From Oleispira sp. (GTDB taxonomy: Bacteria > Pseudomonadota > Gammaproteobacteria > Pseudomonadales > Oceanobacteraceae), in NCBI GenBank assembly GCA_016765295.1, contig JAESQF010000053.1:42948-106947 (forward strand): a DNA stretch of 64,000 nucleotides, read 5' to 3'. Below are positions 25,364 to 34,478 of this stretch, in pieces. Every line of letters starts with the position of its first letter. Positions within the stretch are counted from its first letter, which is position 1. The notes beneath the pieces are model-generated. The model saw nothing but the letters and a program-made list of their open reading frames with translations. It searched no databases and had not been told where the DNA came from. The translations under genes and the position numbers were made by a program.

Positions 25364-28300
25364 TCATTTAACTCCTTGTGAACTGGCTAGATTACGCAGT
25401 TCTTCAGTGCGAGATTCTTTATTGAAATATTTATAATGGCCCACAATTATAAGCTGATAGCGCGCCCTAGTAATAGATACATTTAGTCGATTTGGAGAGT
25501 CCATAAATCCATCTCGATTAGTATTTACCATAGAAAGAAATACCACATCAGCTTCCTGGCCTTGAAAATAGTCCACTGTCGCTAATTTAATTGAAATCCC
25601 CTTATAATTAAATCGTGCACGTCGCCCACTATTTCCGGGTAATTTTGCTAACTCCTCACTTAAGGCTTTTTCTTGCCCTTTGTAAAAGGTCAATACAGCT
25701 ACGTCGTAAGCCTCTCCACCGTTATTCTTTTTCTTACCTTCAGCCCATTCACAAAATACTTTTAACTCATTAATTATTTTCTGAACTTCTTTTACGTTAA
25801 CATTTTTGAAAGTTTTCCCTTCAACATCTATCCAGATACTTCGTACATCATAACGTTTATACCGCCACTCACGATCTGAAGCTGTCTGACAGCCATCTTT
25901 CAGTACTCCTGGCGGATAAAATTGTTTTCTTGGAAAAGCAGATATATCAGGATGCATACGGTGCTGATAGGTCAGTGTTGTATGTCGGTGATGCTTTTCT
26001 TTATGTGTAAAGCCTTGGTTCAATGTGGTCGGGTTGTCTTTCTTATATTTAGCTAGTCCATCCCCCGATAAAGCTTCAAGAATAGAGGGGAAAGCTATAT
26101 TCTTTAGTACATGGATACGCCCATTTGCATCAACCGACTTAGGAAAAAGCCGTTCCAAAATATCCGTTAAGTAACCCGTTTTTTGCTTATGATTTGCCGA
26201 TAATCGTAACCAATACTCTCTCTCTAAACGCCAGCATATTTCCTCTGACCACTTAGTATTCTCCATGCGATCTAGCAGCTCTTTTTGAATTTCAAACGTA
26301 TCAGTGTAATTCTTACGCTTAATCTTAAATGCTTTAACTGTTGTACCTAATTCTTTATGGAGCATAGCTTGGTGCGTGAGATGCCAACCCTCATGCAAAA
26401 TCAACATATCATTAGGAATTAGTGGCTGGATCACACTCAAGATTGATTCATCGATAAAACAAAGGTTAGCACTATAAAGATGCCATGGTTTTTGCTGAAT
26501 ACTGGCCGAACTTTGCACCCACTCAATCGTTTTATCATTTCTATTTATTTTTTTTATAAGTAGAATTTTATCCAAATCTCTGCTCAATATTTTATCTTGT
26601 TTACGCACATTCAACTCTTGCTGTAACGCTTGAAGTACGCCATGTGATACTGGTACAAGCATAGGTTGTGCATATGGACGCAGCTCTTCTAACCAAAGAC
26701 AAGCCTCCTGAATAGCTGGCGACAACGTCACTACTGGCGCTTTACCTCTAGGAGGAACAAGCATCAAGTCATCAAGATTAGCAACAATTTGCTCACGGTC
26801 GGTAAAAGGAGACAACTGACGCACATCACCCACAAGAACCCAGCGCTTAGCAAAACGAGCAGGTACCAAAAACTCCTGAAAAGTAGTCTTACTGCACTCA
26901 TCAATAATCATCACATCAAATGGAGGCTCACCATTATCGATAGAAATATTTTTATCGTTAAACAAACGAAGAATACCGATGGTAGTTCCACAGACTAGGT
27001 TGGATGAATCCACCATTAATTGCGTACTTATATTTCCACGCCCTACTGACTTTTCTAAAATAGCGAGCTGATTATCAAAATGATACTCCTCAACACCTAT
27101 CGCGTTACTCTCATAACCAATGCGCAATGGAAAAATATGCTGAGCTAAATTCGGATTCTCCTTAATACGTTCAAGTACATTATTAATCGCAGCATGGGTT
27201 GATGCCGACAGTAATACACGCTTACCGTCCAATACAAGCTGAATTATCAATTCAAGAATAGTGGTCGTCTTACCTGTACCTGGAGGACCATCAAGAATCG
27301 AAAAGTCTTCCGCAGCCAACGCTTTTCCAACAAACTCCCTTTGACGATCACAACCATCAAAATCAAGATTATTTAGGACGATCCAATCCTCTTCTTCAAT
27401 TGAAACAGGTTGAATATTCTGCCAATGTTTTTTATCACGACCTTGCAGTAAATGTATTAATGGCCAATGCCCACCTTGTGGTCGACTCATTAACTGATTT
27501 ATAGCCTCTTTCTGTCTCTTTAATTGGCTGGTATTTACACTAACCCGTATCTCCTGCTTTTTACCCAGTGCTGAAGGATATTCGCTATTCCAGTTCTTTT
27601 TACTTTTTAAGTTTCTGGACAACAGAATTTGTCGCTCTTCAGGGCGTGATTTTAAAATTCTAAAGCCATCATCATTTTTACGTTGAGTTGAATCTAGTAT
27701 TTTAACATTTTGATTATCACCAAAAAAATAATCCAATTCTGATTTACCTGTATCATCTCCTGAATTGTTATTTTCAATTAACTGAATCCATTTCTCTTCG
27801 GCCTTACGTGACTCAATTATAAAGCCAAGTTCTGGAAAATTTGAACAAGTAATCGCAGATTTTTCTTGTAACTGAGATGTACCACGAGCTTCTAGAATGA
27901 AATATTCTTTATCGATAGTGAGCGTCCACTCCTCATCATTCAATGCTAGCCCATTAGATTCTAAGTGAGCTAGGCTTAATTCGGATAGGCTTTTTTTTGT
28001 AACATCTGTAATTTTATGTGGAGGCAAACTAGGCTTTTCTTGAGTAAATATCAACCAACCATTAGCATTGCGTTGAGTCACAAGGTGACTAATAATTGAC
28101 TCATCTATAGAGCGAATTAAACTAAAATCTGCACGCTGACCATCAATGGAAAGGCTCGCGTTTGTAGCAACGATACCTTCCAACGTAAGACGACTATCAT
28201 CCTTGTTAATGACTCTGCAAGGATGACCATCAATATGCACCGTTTCCAGATGATCCAGACATACAGAAAGCGGACGAATAGATAGCTGGTAGCCACTCCA

Positions 28301-28741
28301 CTGAATCAACGAGTGGTCGCTGAGATTAGGCAGGCGTATTTCGAAACGATTATCCCCCCCCCGAAATTGACTTTCATTCAAAGAAAAACTTTGAAGCTTA
28401 GAACCTTTACCAGCAGTAACAGGGTGCTCTAAGTCAGGTAAGAACTCCTCATCCAGCAACGTCCCATCTGATTCAGACAAAATTTCAAACCAGTCTTGCT
28501 CATTATTTAACACTTCTATTTCACTGACTGGCGCCAAGCTCCAAATGCGCTCTTTCGGCTTCAGTCGATAGCAGGTATTCGCAATCGGTTGCCACTCACA
28601 GCTTACTTCCTTACTCTCCAAGGCCTTAATGCTGTTATCCAGATAATGCCTAAAAGGCATCAAGACATCGTTGGTTTGCTTGGACAATGTTGATGCATCA
28701 AAGCCATTGCCTTCTAAGGCAGTAAAAAAAGGATTATCCAT
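25364..28741 (-). CDS. Superfamily 1 (UPF1-like) helicase
   Basis: 1125 residues. A ~450-residue N-terminal region of unknown fold is followed by an SF1 helicase: DRQREFV (465-471), Walker A GPPGTGKT (485-492), Walker B MIIDECSK (~611-618), and motif III GDVRQLSP (638-645). A large insertion follows, then TLTYQHRMHPDIS, VDYFQGQEADVVFLS and NVSITRARYQLIIVGH as motifs IV-VI. All helicase motifs are intact, so it should be an active ATP-dependent nucleic-acid translocase. It lies 14 bases after the AAA gene. Confidence 0.88.
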   Translation of the reverse strand: MDNPFFTALEGNGFDASTLSKQTNDVLMPFRHYLDNSIKALESKEVSCEWQPIANTCYRLKPKERIWSLAPVSEIEVLNNEQDWFEILSESDGTLLDEEFLPDLEHPVTAGKGSKLQSFSLNESQFRGGDNRFEIRLPNLSDHSLIQWSGYQLSIRPLSVCLDHLETVHIDGHPCRVINKDDSRLTLEGIVATNASLSIDGQRADFSLIRSIDESIISHLVTQRNANGWLIFTQEKPSLPPHKITDVTKKSLSELSLAHLESNGLALNDEEWTLTIDKEYFILEARGTSQLQEKSAITCSNFPELGFIIESRKAEEKWIQLIENNNSGDDTGKSELDYFFGDNQNVKILDSTQRKNDDGFRILKSRPEERQILLSRNLKSKKNWNSEYPSALGKKQEIRVSVNTSQLKRQKEAINQLMSRPQGGHWPLIHLLQGRDKKHWQNIQPVSIEEEDWIVLNNLDFDGCDRQREFVGKALAAEDFSILDGPPGTGKTTTILELIIQLVLDGKRVLLSASTHAAINNVLERIKENPNLAQHIFPLRIGYESNAIGVEEYHFDNQLAILEKSVGRGNISTQLMVDSSNLVCGTTIGILRLFNDKNISIDNGEPPFDVMIIDECSKTTFQEFLVPARFAKRWVLVGDVRQLSPFTDREQIVANLDDLMLVPPRGKAPVVTLSPAIQEACLWLEELRPYAQPMLVPVSHGVLQALQQELNVRKQDKILSRDLDKILLIKKINRNDKTIEWVQSSASIQQKPWHLYSANLCFIDESILSVIQPLIPNDMLILHEGWHLTHQAMLHKELGTTVKAFKIKRKNYTDTFEIQKELLDRMENTKWSEEICWRLEREYWLRLSANHKQKTGYLTDILERLFPKSVDANGRIHVLKNIAFPSILEALSGDGLAKYKKDNPTTLNQGFTHKEKHHRHTTLTYQHRMHPDISAFPRKQFYPPGVLKDGCQTASDREWRYKRYDVRSIWIDVEGKTFKNVNVKEVQKIINELKVFCEWAEGKKKNNGGEAYDVAVLTFYKGQEKALSEELAKLPGNSGRRARFNYKGISIKLATVDYFQGQEADVVFLSMVNTNRDGFMDSPNRLNVSITRARYQLIIVGHYKYFNKESRTEELRNLASSQGVK

Positions 28742-28755
28742 TCACTTCAACTCAA

Positions 28756-30348
28756 TTAAATAAAAGGGTTTTCGCCTTCTTGTTTAAGACGTGGCTTTTT
28801 GCCGTTGAGTACTTCTATTGCTTCTGGCTCTGCAGTACTTGCCGCCACAGCTCGACCTTTAGCCCATTCACGGGTACTACTGATCATCTCACCCATAGTT
28901 TGCGATAATGGTGCTGTTGCCTTAATGGCCTTAAATACATCACCCTTACCAAGTTGATGGCCTTCGTCGAAAGCTAAAAACATGGCTTCTTTAACGGCTT
29001 CCTCTAACTCGGCTCCAGTAAAGCCTTTACTGATTTCAGCCAGTTCATCAAGATCAGTTTCTGAAAAATCATCTATCCTATTTCGGCGCTTAAGATGAAT
29101 AGAAAGAATCTCTTTACGATCTATTTGAACAGGTAAATCAACAAAGAAAATCTCATCAACACGGCCTTTACGCAGCAATTCAGGAGGTAACTGAGCAATC
29201 TGATTTGCAGTCGCCACTACGAAAACTGGTTTTTCCTTTTCTTGCATCCACGTTAAGAAAGTACCAAGTACACGTGAAGTGGTCCCTCCATCAGTCGATC
29301 CAGAACTTTGCATTCCAGAAAGGCCTTTTTCAATTTCATCTACCCACAAAATACTCGGGGCAAGTGCTTCGGCTGTTTGCAGCGCTGAGCGAATATTAGC
29401 CTCAGATTGCCCAACAATTCCTCCATAAATTTTACCCATATCGAGACGCAATAGTGGTAACTGCCATGCATTCGCTACTGCTTTGGCCGCAAGACTTTTA
29501 CCTGTACCAGGTAAGCCCAATAATAAAATACCGCGGGGTGTTTCGAGTCCAAATTTACGAGCGTCTTCTGTAAAGGATTGACGGCGCCGTTTCAACCAAG
29601 ACTTAAGGTTATCAAGACCACCAATGTCATCTAGAGAAGCTTTTGGGTGATAGTATTCTAGATGTCCACTTTTGCGAATCACCTGTTCTTTTTCACTAAC
29701 GATGAAAGATATTTCAGACTCAGTCAGTCGCTTGAATTCGCACGCTGCTTTAGAAAATGCCAGCTGAGCCTCACTCGTCGAAAGCCCCAATGCAGCTTCT
29801 AACAAAGCAGGTGACTCGTTATAATCACGCTCATCAATGTCATACCGATCCCTTGCTTGCCTTAGTAGTCTTTTAAGATCTTCGGTATCAGGTAAAGACA
29901 TCTCCATCACTTGTACTTCTTTTTCAAGCTCCGCAGGAAGTAAAGCTACTGGCTGAGATAAAACAACTGAACAACCAGAAATTTCACGACTGGCTACTGC
30001 AATCGAAAATGCGCGTAATCGACTGATTAGTGCATGATCAGCACTTGTTAGAAAATGGTGGAAATCTTCAAGTAACAACAAAAAATCAGGGCGGTCTTTT
30101 TCACTGTATTCTTGCAACCATTCAAGAATTTCGTGAGGCTGATCACCATCATCACAATTTTTCCAAGTATTCTCTTCACAATCATACTTTCTAAGCCCTT
30201 GCGGCCCATTCCAAACAAATAAGTCTCGATCAAGGTCCGATACAGCCTGAATACAACAAGCACGAATGCGAAGGGTTTCATGACTGACAATCTGAATCAG
30301 TGCAGCAGAAGACTGAATATTAGTTTTAAATGTTTTCAAAAAATCCAT
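28756..30348 (-). CDS. Ycf46-like AAA+ ATPase
   Basis: 530 residues. An N-terminal ~220-residue degenerate ATPase-like domain (FLLLLEDFHHFL, SGCSVVLSQPVALLP) is followed by a classical AAA module: Walker A GLPGTGKS (278-285), Walker B ILWVDEIEK (333-341), and arginine fingers in LLRKGRVDEI (Arg393, Arg396). This two-part layout is that of Ycf46, studied in cyanobacteria and plastids. Strong AAGGAG ribosome site 7 bases before the ATG. First gene of the operon. The partners DUF2997 and DUF1257 strengthen the Ycf46 assignment. Confidence 0.88.
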   Translation of the reverse strand: MDFLKTFKTNIQSSAALIQIVSHETLRIRACCIQAVSDLDRDLFVWNGPQGLRKYDCEENTWKNCDDGDQPHEILEWLQEYSEKDRPDFLLLLEDFHHFLTSADHALISRLRAFSIAVASREISGCSVVLSQPVALLPAELEKEVQVMEMSLPDTEDLKRLLRQARDRYDIDERDYNESPALLEAALGLSTSEAQLAFSKAACEFKRLTESEISFIVSEKEQVIRKSGHLEYYHPKASLDDIGGLDNLKSWLKRRRQSFTEDARKFGLETPRGILLLGLPGTGKSLAAKAVANAWQLPLLRLDMGKIYGGIVGQSEANIRSALQTAEALAPSILWVDEIEKGLSGMQSSGSTDGGTTSRVLGTFLTWMQEKEKPVFVVATANQIAQLPPELLRKGRVDEIFFVDLPVQIDRKEILSIHLKRRNRIDDFSETDLDELAEISKGFTGAELEEAVKEAMFLAFDEGHQLGKGDVFKAIKATAPLSQTMGEMISSTREWAKGRAVAASTAEPEAIEVLNGKKPRLKQEGENPFI

Positions 30349-30457
30349 TTATTACTCCTTAAATGTAAAGCTTACTAATCCAGCTGCCTTATCACACAAT
30401 AATTAGTGAATAGATATTTAGCATTAATGATGCAAAACCATATGACCAATACCCGCT

Positions 30458-32815
30458 TCAAGCACCCAATACTTCTTGCTTCCTGACATCATGGGTATTC
30501 GATGGTTTGGCATGTTGTGTCATAATAAATTCATTCACAACTTTCATTGAGGGCGACAATAAAATAAGTTGATCATCCGCCGTTAATTGATAGATATTCT
30601 CTGCAGGACTAATAGGGTTAGTGATTATTTGACGAACCAGATCATATTTTTCCAAGTGTTGTTTGATTGTTTTATTATCAATTATAATTTTCCCATCATC
30701 ACCACGAACGATAGATTTAATACTGGTAAGCAAAATTTTGTGACGTCTTAGTATTGGTAGTATTTGGTCGAAATTCATACCCGATAAAGACGGCACCTCG
30801 CTTGCGTCAATCACGTAAAACTCATTGAATTCATTATAAGCAACCATATTACTGATCGCAGTAGAAACACCATGATTGAACATAGATTGAACAACTAAAC
30901 TTTCTCCGATATCAGAAACATTAACCACTTCATTTACATCGGCATTCAAAATCGTATTCCGCAGTTCCTCATGATTAACCTCCGCTATCATATAAATATT
31001 ATCAACACTATGGTCACTGCACTTTTCACGGCAATAGCGTGAAATAGATAGTGCACTTAACAAGGTACGCTCATCCGCATCCAATGTACGATCTTCAGCA
31101 ACCAAGATAACCGTTTTGGCCTTATCAACATTGGCCTTCGCTAAAACATGCGGATCTCTAGCCTTACCAGCGATATATTCAACTTCACGGCGTTTATGTA
31201 ATCTCTGCATATCCTCATCATGATTAAGAACATCACCAAATTCTTCAGCGATTACGACTATGTTCGACTTTTTTCCTAATAGATAATTATCTTGGGCATT
31301 CATAGCCTTCATTATTAAAGTCGGAACACGATCATTCCATCCACAAATCACAATATGATTCTCATTTTTCACGTCAGAAACTCCTTGTCTTCTTCGTCTA
31401 TCTCTAAAATTAAATACAAACTCACCAACAATCGCGCCAACAGCTCCCAAAGGCACCAGAAATGCTGAAATTGTCACTAGCATCTGCCCTGAAAAAGTCT
31501 GAGGAAATAACACGCCGTTATATCCCGTTAAACTAAAAACAAATAACCAGATATGAACATCAAAAATATTAACCTCTTCAAATGAATTATTTAAACCGGA
31601 AGTAATTGCTAACTGATGTTCGGCATGAACAATTGAAAACGTTAAAATGAAATATGCTGCGATAACAGAAACAATTGAATAAGCAATATGCTGATAACGG
31701 TTCCATGCAATTAGAAAATCAAAAATCCCATGAACAAAACGACGATAGGCTAAAGCAAAGAATATGAGTACGGTTGCCAAAATCACATAGCCGATAATTG
31801 ACTGCTGATTATCTGCGAACAAGTCCAACAACTCCGAGCTCAAACTTAAACCACGAAAAAACTCTTGATAGCCAGACCCAGTATTAACGACTAAATGATG
31901 ATCTTCGGCATTAAAAGTAAATGCTTTAGCGTCACCATATGTTTGAGAAAGAACGCTGCCTTTTTTTATCGATCCAGAGCTAAGCCTTTTTAAAATAACC
32001 TCGGCAATACCTGCATTGATCTTTTTATCGGTACTCGATTGCCCTGCCAATAAAGCCCAAGTCCCTATGCTTTGAATTTTCTTATTAGCATTATCAAATG
32101 GGTATTGATTAGAATCTAAATCTAATGAGCTCATTCCTTGTACATGAGACATTATGTGAGCAATCTCAGACTTTTCCATACTAAGGATAGCAACAGCAGG
32201 GTCGCTTATAGTTTTAAAGGTATTCGCAGGATAAGCAGCAACATGTGCTATAGAATCTACGCGGCCTAGCTTAAAATCCTCAAGGCCTTTAGATATGCTG
32301 TGTTCACGAAAAAAATCAGATGGGGTAGAAATTCCAAATATTGAAAAGACAGTCCTGATTAGAGTATTAGTCGCACTATCTTTAGGTCCAATACTCATCG
32401 ACTGAACTTTACCAGATTTTATCAACTCAGATAGCTCAGTAAAATTGAATCGTTTATGATCTCCTGCCACTAATACTTGCAGAGCTTCAGGAAATAAAGG
32501 GAGCAGTATCTCAAAATTAGTATAAGGCTCACTCGCATTAAAATAGGCGTTTAATGCAATATCCTGCTGCACTATAATATAATCAGCTAACCCAGATTTA
32601 AGACGCTCGACATTCTCAACAGAACCACTACTCTCACTAATAAATACCTGAGTATCAGGAACGGTACTTTCTAATATATCCCGTATTTCTTTAGACACTT
32701 CATAGTACGGAGTGCCTTTCTCACCAGCAGACAATATAAAATATTGCTCTTCGGAATGAGAATAGGTGGAAAAGAAGAGGGAAATAAAGCAAAGAAACGG
32801 CAGAAAGCGTAGCAT
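30458..32815 (-). CDS. TAXI-type solute receptor fused to a K+-channel-like pore and RCK domain
   Basis: I chose the ATG at 32815 (MLRFLPFLCFISLFFSTYS); a GTG at 32842 adds nine residues. Layout: signal peptide; a periplasmic TAXI/TRAP receptor-like domain (~20-320; FILSAGEKGTPYYEVS, ESSGSVENVERLKSGLADY); a TM helix (IIGYVILATVLIFFALAY); a second TM (IAYSIVSVIAAYFILTF); a pore loop LTGYNGVLFPQTFSGQ and third TM; then a cytosolic RCK/TrkA-N-like Rossmann domain (ENHIVICGWNDRVPTLIMKA) with a C-terminal lobe. The pore loop aligns with TxVGYGDxYP of K+ channels, but the filter reads TGYNG. It looks like a ligand-gated channel. It is monocistronic, just upstream of the Ycf46 operon. Confidence 0.75.
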   Translation of the reverse strand: MLRFLPFLCFISLFFSTYSHSEEQYFILSAGEKGTPYYEVSKEIRDILESTVPDTQVFISESSGSVENVERLKSGLADYIIVQQDIALNAYFNASEPYTNFEILLPLFPEALQVLVAGDHKRFNFTELSELIKSGKVQSMSIGPKDSATNTLIRTVFSIFGISTPSDFFREHSISKGLEDFKLGRVDSIAHVAAYPANTFKTISDPAVAILSMEKSEIAHIMSHVQGMSSLDLDSNQYPFDNANKKIQSIGTWALLAGQSSTDKKINAGIAEVILKRLSSGSIKKGSVLSQTYGDAKAFTFNAEDHHLVVNTGSGYQEFFRGLSLSSELLDLFADNQQSIIGYVILATVLIFFALAYRRFVHGIFDFLIAWNRYQHIAYSIVSVIAAYFILTFSIVHAEHQLAITSGLNNSFEEVNIFDVHIWLFVFSLTGYNGVLFPQTFSGQMLVTISAFLVPLGAVGAIVGEFVFNFRDRRRRQGVSDVKNENHIVICGWNDRVPTLIMKAMNAQDNYLLGKKSNIVVIAEEFGDVLNHDEDMQRLHKRREVEYIAGKARDPHVLAKANVDKAKTVILVAEDRTLDADERTLLSALSISRYCREKCSDHSVDNIYMIAEVNHEELRNTILNADVNEVVNVSDIGESLVVQSMFNHGVSTAISNMVAYNEFNEFYVIDASEVPSLSGMNFDQILPILRRHKILLTSIKSIVRGDDGKIIIDNKTIKQHLEKYDLVRQIITNPISPAENIYQLTADDQLILLSPSMKVVNEFIMTQHAKPSNTHDVRKQEVLGA

Positions 32816-33014
32816 GAACAATCCATTGTCTGAAATTAGCACTATTGCACTAACTGTGCAGGGTAAACGATACTAATCACTATTACGTAATTAGTAAACA
32901 GCTGTGTAATAATGCAGTTTCTTATATTTAAAACGGGCAGTACACAGCTTGTTTTACAGCTTCATGCTCTTTCCTACCCGAATTTTATACTTTTGCCTAA
33001 CATTCACCATATCG

Positions 33015-33686
33015 CTAGTCAAAAAATGAACTGATGGCTTTATACGCTAGATAGCACCCACCTCCTACCACTAGCCCTGTCAGAAGTGCTGGCCCCGCTG
33101 CAGCTCCCGCCATAAATCCAGAAACCCCCACTCCCCCAGTACTTACAGCTGTATACCCAGCCATTCCTCCCGTACTAGCAGCCATAGTGCTCCCTAAAGT
33201 TGAGCTTCCGGTTGTAACGACAGTCCTAACTATTGGTGGAGCCATTACTGAACCAACCCTAGCCGCATTGGCTATTTGTGCAGCCTTTACAGTAATCGCC
33301 GCTGCTGATAAAACCTGAGAGCTTAAAGGTATCCCTTGAATGCACCATAAAACAAAACTTTCACAGTTATTTGTCAGAAGATTATACTCATTCTCTCCCA
33401 GTCTGCTATTAGCCCTCTCAATGCTTTCATACTTCCCATAAACTCTTATTAAATGTGACTTTACGGTGACGTCATTACCAGCAGCAAACTCTCTTACTGT
33501 TGTCCTTTCTACACAGTCCTTGCTGAAACCCGACGACATTCCTGCGTAGTGAATCACCTGACCACCACCAATATAAATACCATGATGTGAATAAACGCCG
33601 CGTGATGAAACTAAGTGATCCCCTTCTATTAGAGTATTCCCTTCGGAGTCTTCAAAATCAGTCACTAATTTTTTGTTATAAAGCAT
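33015..33686 (-). CDS. LRAT-domain acyltransferase/lipase-like protein with hydrophobic tail
   Basis: 223 residues. The N-terminal LRAT (NlpC/P60-type) domain keeps its catalytic residues: His35 (HHGIYIG), His46 (VIHYAG) and Cys108 in NNCESF. The C-terminal half is Gly/Ala-rich with zipper spacing and ends in AGPALLTGLVVGGGCYLAYK, then AISSFFD, resembling the tail of the small protein at 16497. LRAT-like enzymes transfer or remove acyl chains on lipids. A membrane-attached lipid-modifying effector is a reasonable inference. AGGAA ribosome site. The CII-like paralogue lies 148 bases upstream on the same strand. Confidence 0.78.
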   Translation of the reverse strand: MLYNKKLVTDFEDSEGNTLIEGDHLVSSRGVYSHHGIYIGGGQVIHYAGMSSGFSKDCVERTTVREFAAGNDVTVKSHLIRVYGKYESIERANSRLGENEYNLLTNNCESFVLWCIQGIPLSSQVLSAAAITVKAAQIANAARVGSVMAPPIVRTVVTTGSSTLGSTMAASTGGMAGYTAVSTGGVGVSGFMAGAAAGPALLTGLVVGGGCYLAYKAISSFFD

Positions 33687-33834
33687 ATTTTTGTTCCTAT
33701 AAATTACTGAATAAAGTTCTCGTAATCTTTCTTATTCGCTAAGTGATTCCGATAGAAGCTATATTAATGATGTGATTTTTTAGAACATCGGGAAGAGATA
33801 AGGGTAAATCCCGCACTCACTCCCAAAAGGGGCC

Positions 33835-34347
33835 TTATGTAAGGTATATTTTCTTTTCTGCCAAGTACCGCAGTAAATCACGCAAGTTTGAAGTAGCATT
33901 TATATCGTCAATTAATTCTTTATGAAGCGCTTCATACTCATTTGCACTAATCCTTCCATCTTCTAGTGCTTCGTATAATTTCTCATAAGCATCACCTCGC
34001 TTACGGTTCCAGTCCATTGACGCATTCAGTACACCACGTGTAGAAATATCAAAATCACCATCGTCCCTCGATATAGGAATACAATGATGATCAAACTCAG
34101 CCGCTATGGCCTGCAAGATATCACTGTACCCGCCATGCCCTGTTTCATGCATAACCGTCAACATCTGAAACAAGTCACTTAAATTGAGCTGGTGACTAGG
34201 CTGGTCTTTATTACATTTATTTGAAAATGTTTTTGGTTTTAATCGACTACCTTCAGACACCTTTTTATTAATGCTATCAGCCAGCCCAACACGCCCACCA
34301 GGAAAATCGCGGGTTACATCATGAATAGTTTTAAGAATTAGCTCCAT
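33835..34347 (-). CDS. Phage regulatory CII-like protein (copy 2)
   Basis: 170 residues, the same layout as the protein at 15949: KTFSNKCNKDQPSHQLNLSD followed by MLTVMHETGHGGYSDILQAI, then a C-terminal helix pair (ISANEYEALHKELIDDINAT). Resembles Phage_CP76/CII regulators. Positioned directly upstream of the LRAT gene, it may control it or partner it. DNA binding is inferred from the family resemblance only. Confidence 0.6.
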   Translation of the reverse strand: MELILKTIHDVTRDFPGGRVGLADSINKKVSEGSRLKPKTFSNKCNKDQPSHQLNLSDLFQMLTVMHETGHGGYSDILQAIAAEFDHHCIPISRDDGDFDISTRGVLNASMDWNRKRGDAYEKLYEALEDGRISANEYEALHKELIDDINATSNLRDLLRYLAEKKIYLT

Positions 34348-34478
34348 GCTTTTACCTATATCAATTATATAAAATATGCATCATTACAAAACGAGAGGAA
34401 GAACAACATTACTACCTTTATAAAGCCATGAAATTATCCTTAAAGATGAGCAAATCATAAAAGTCATATTATGGATTG

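Noticed and set aside
20154-30348. DISARM or a known BREX/Dnd/Pgl-type system
   Set aside because: A helicase and a PLD-like protein are present, but no DrmB-like DUF1998, methylase, PglZ or Dnd genes are in the operon. The composition does not match.
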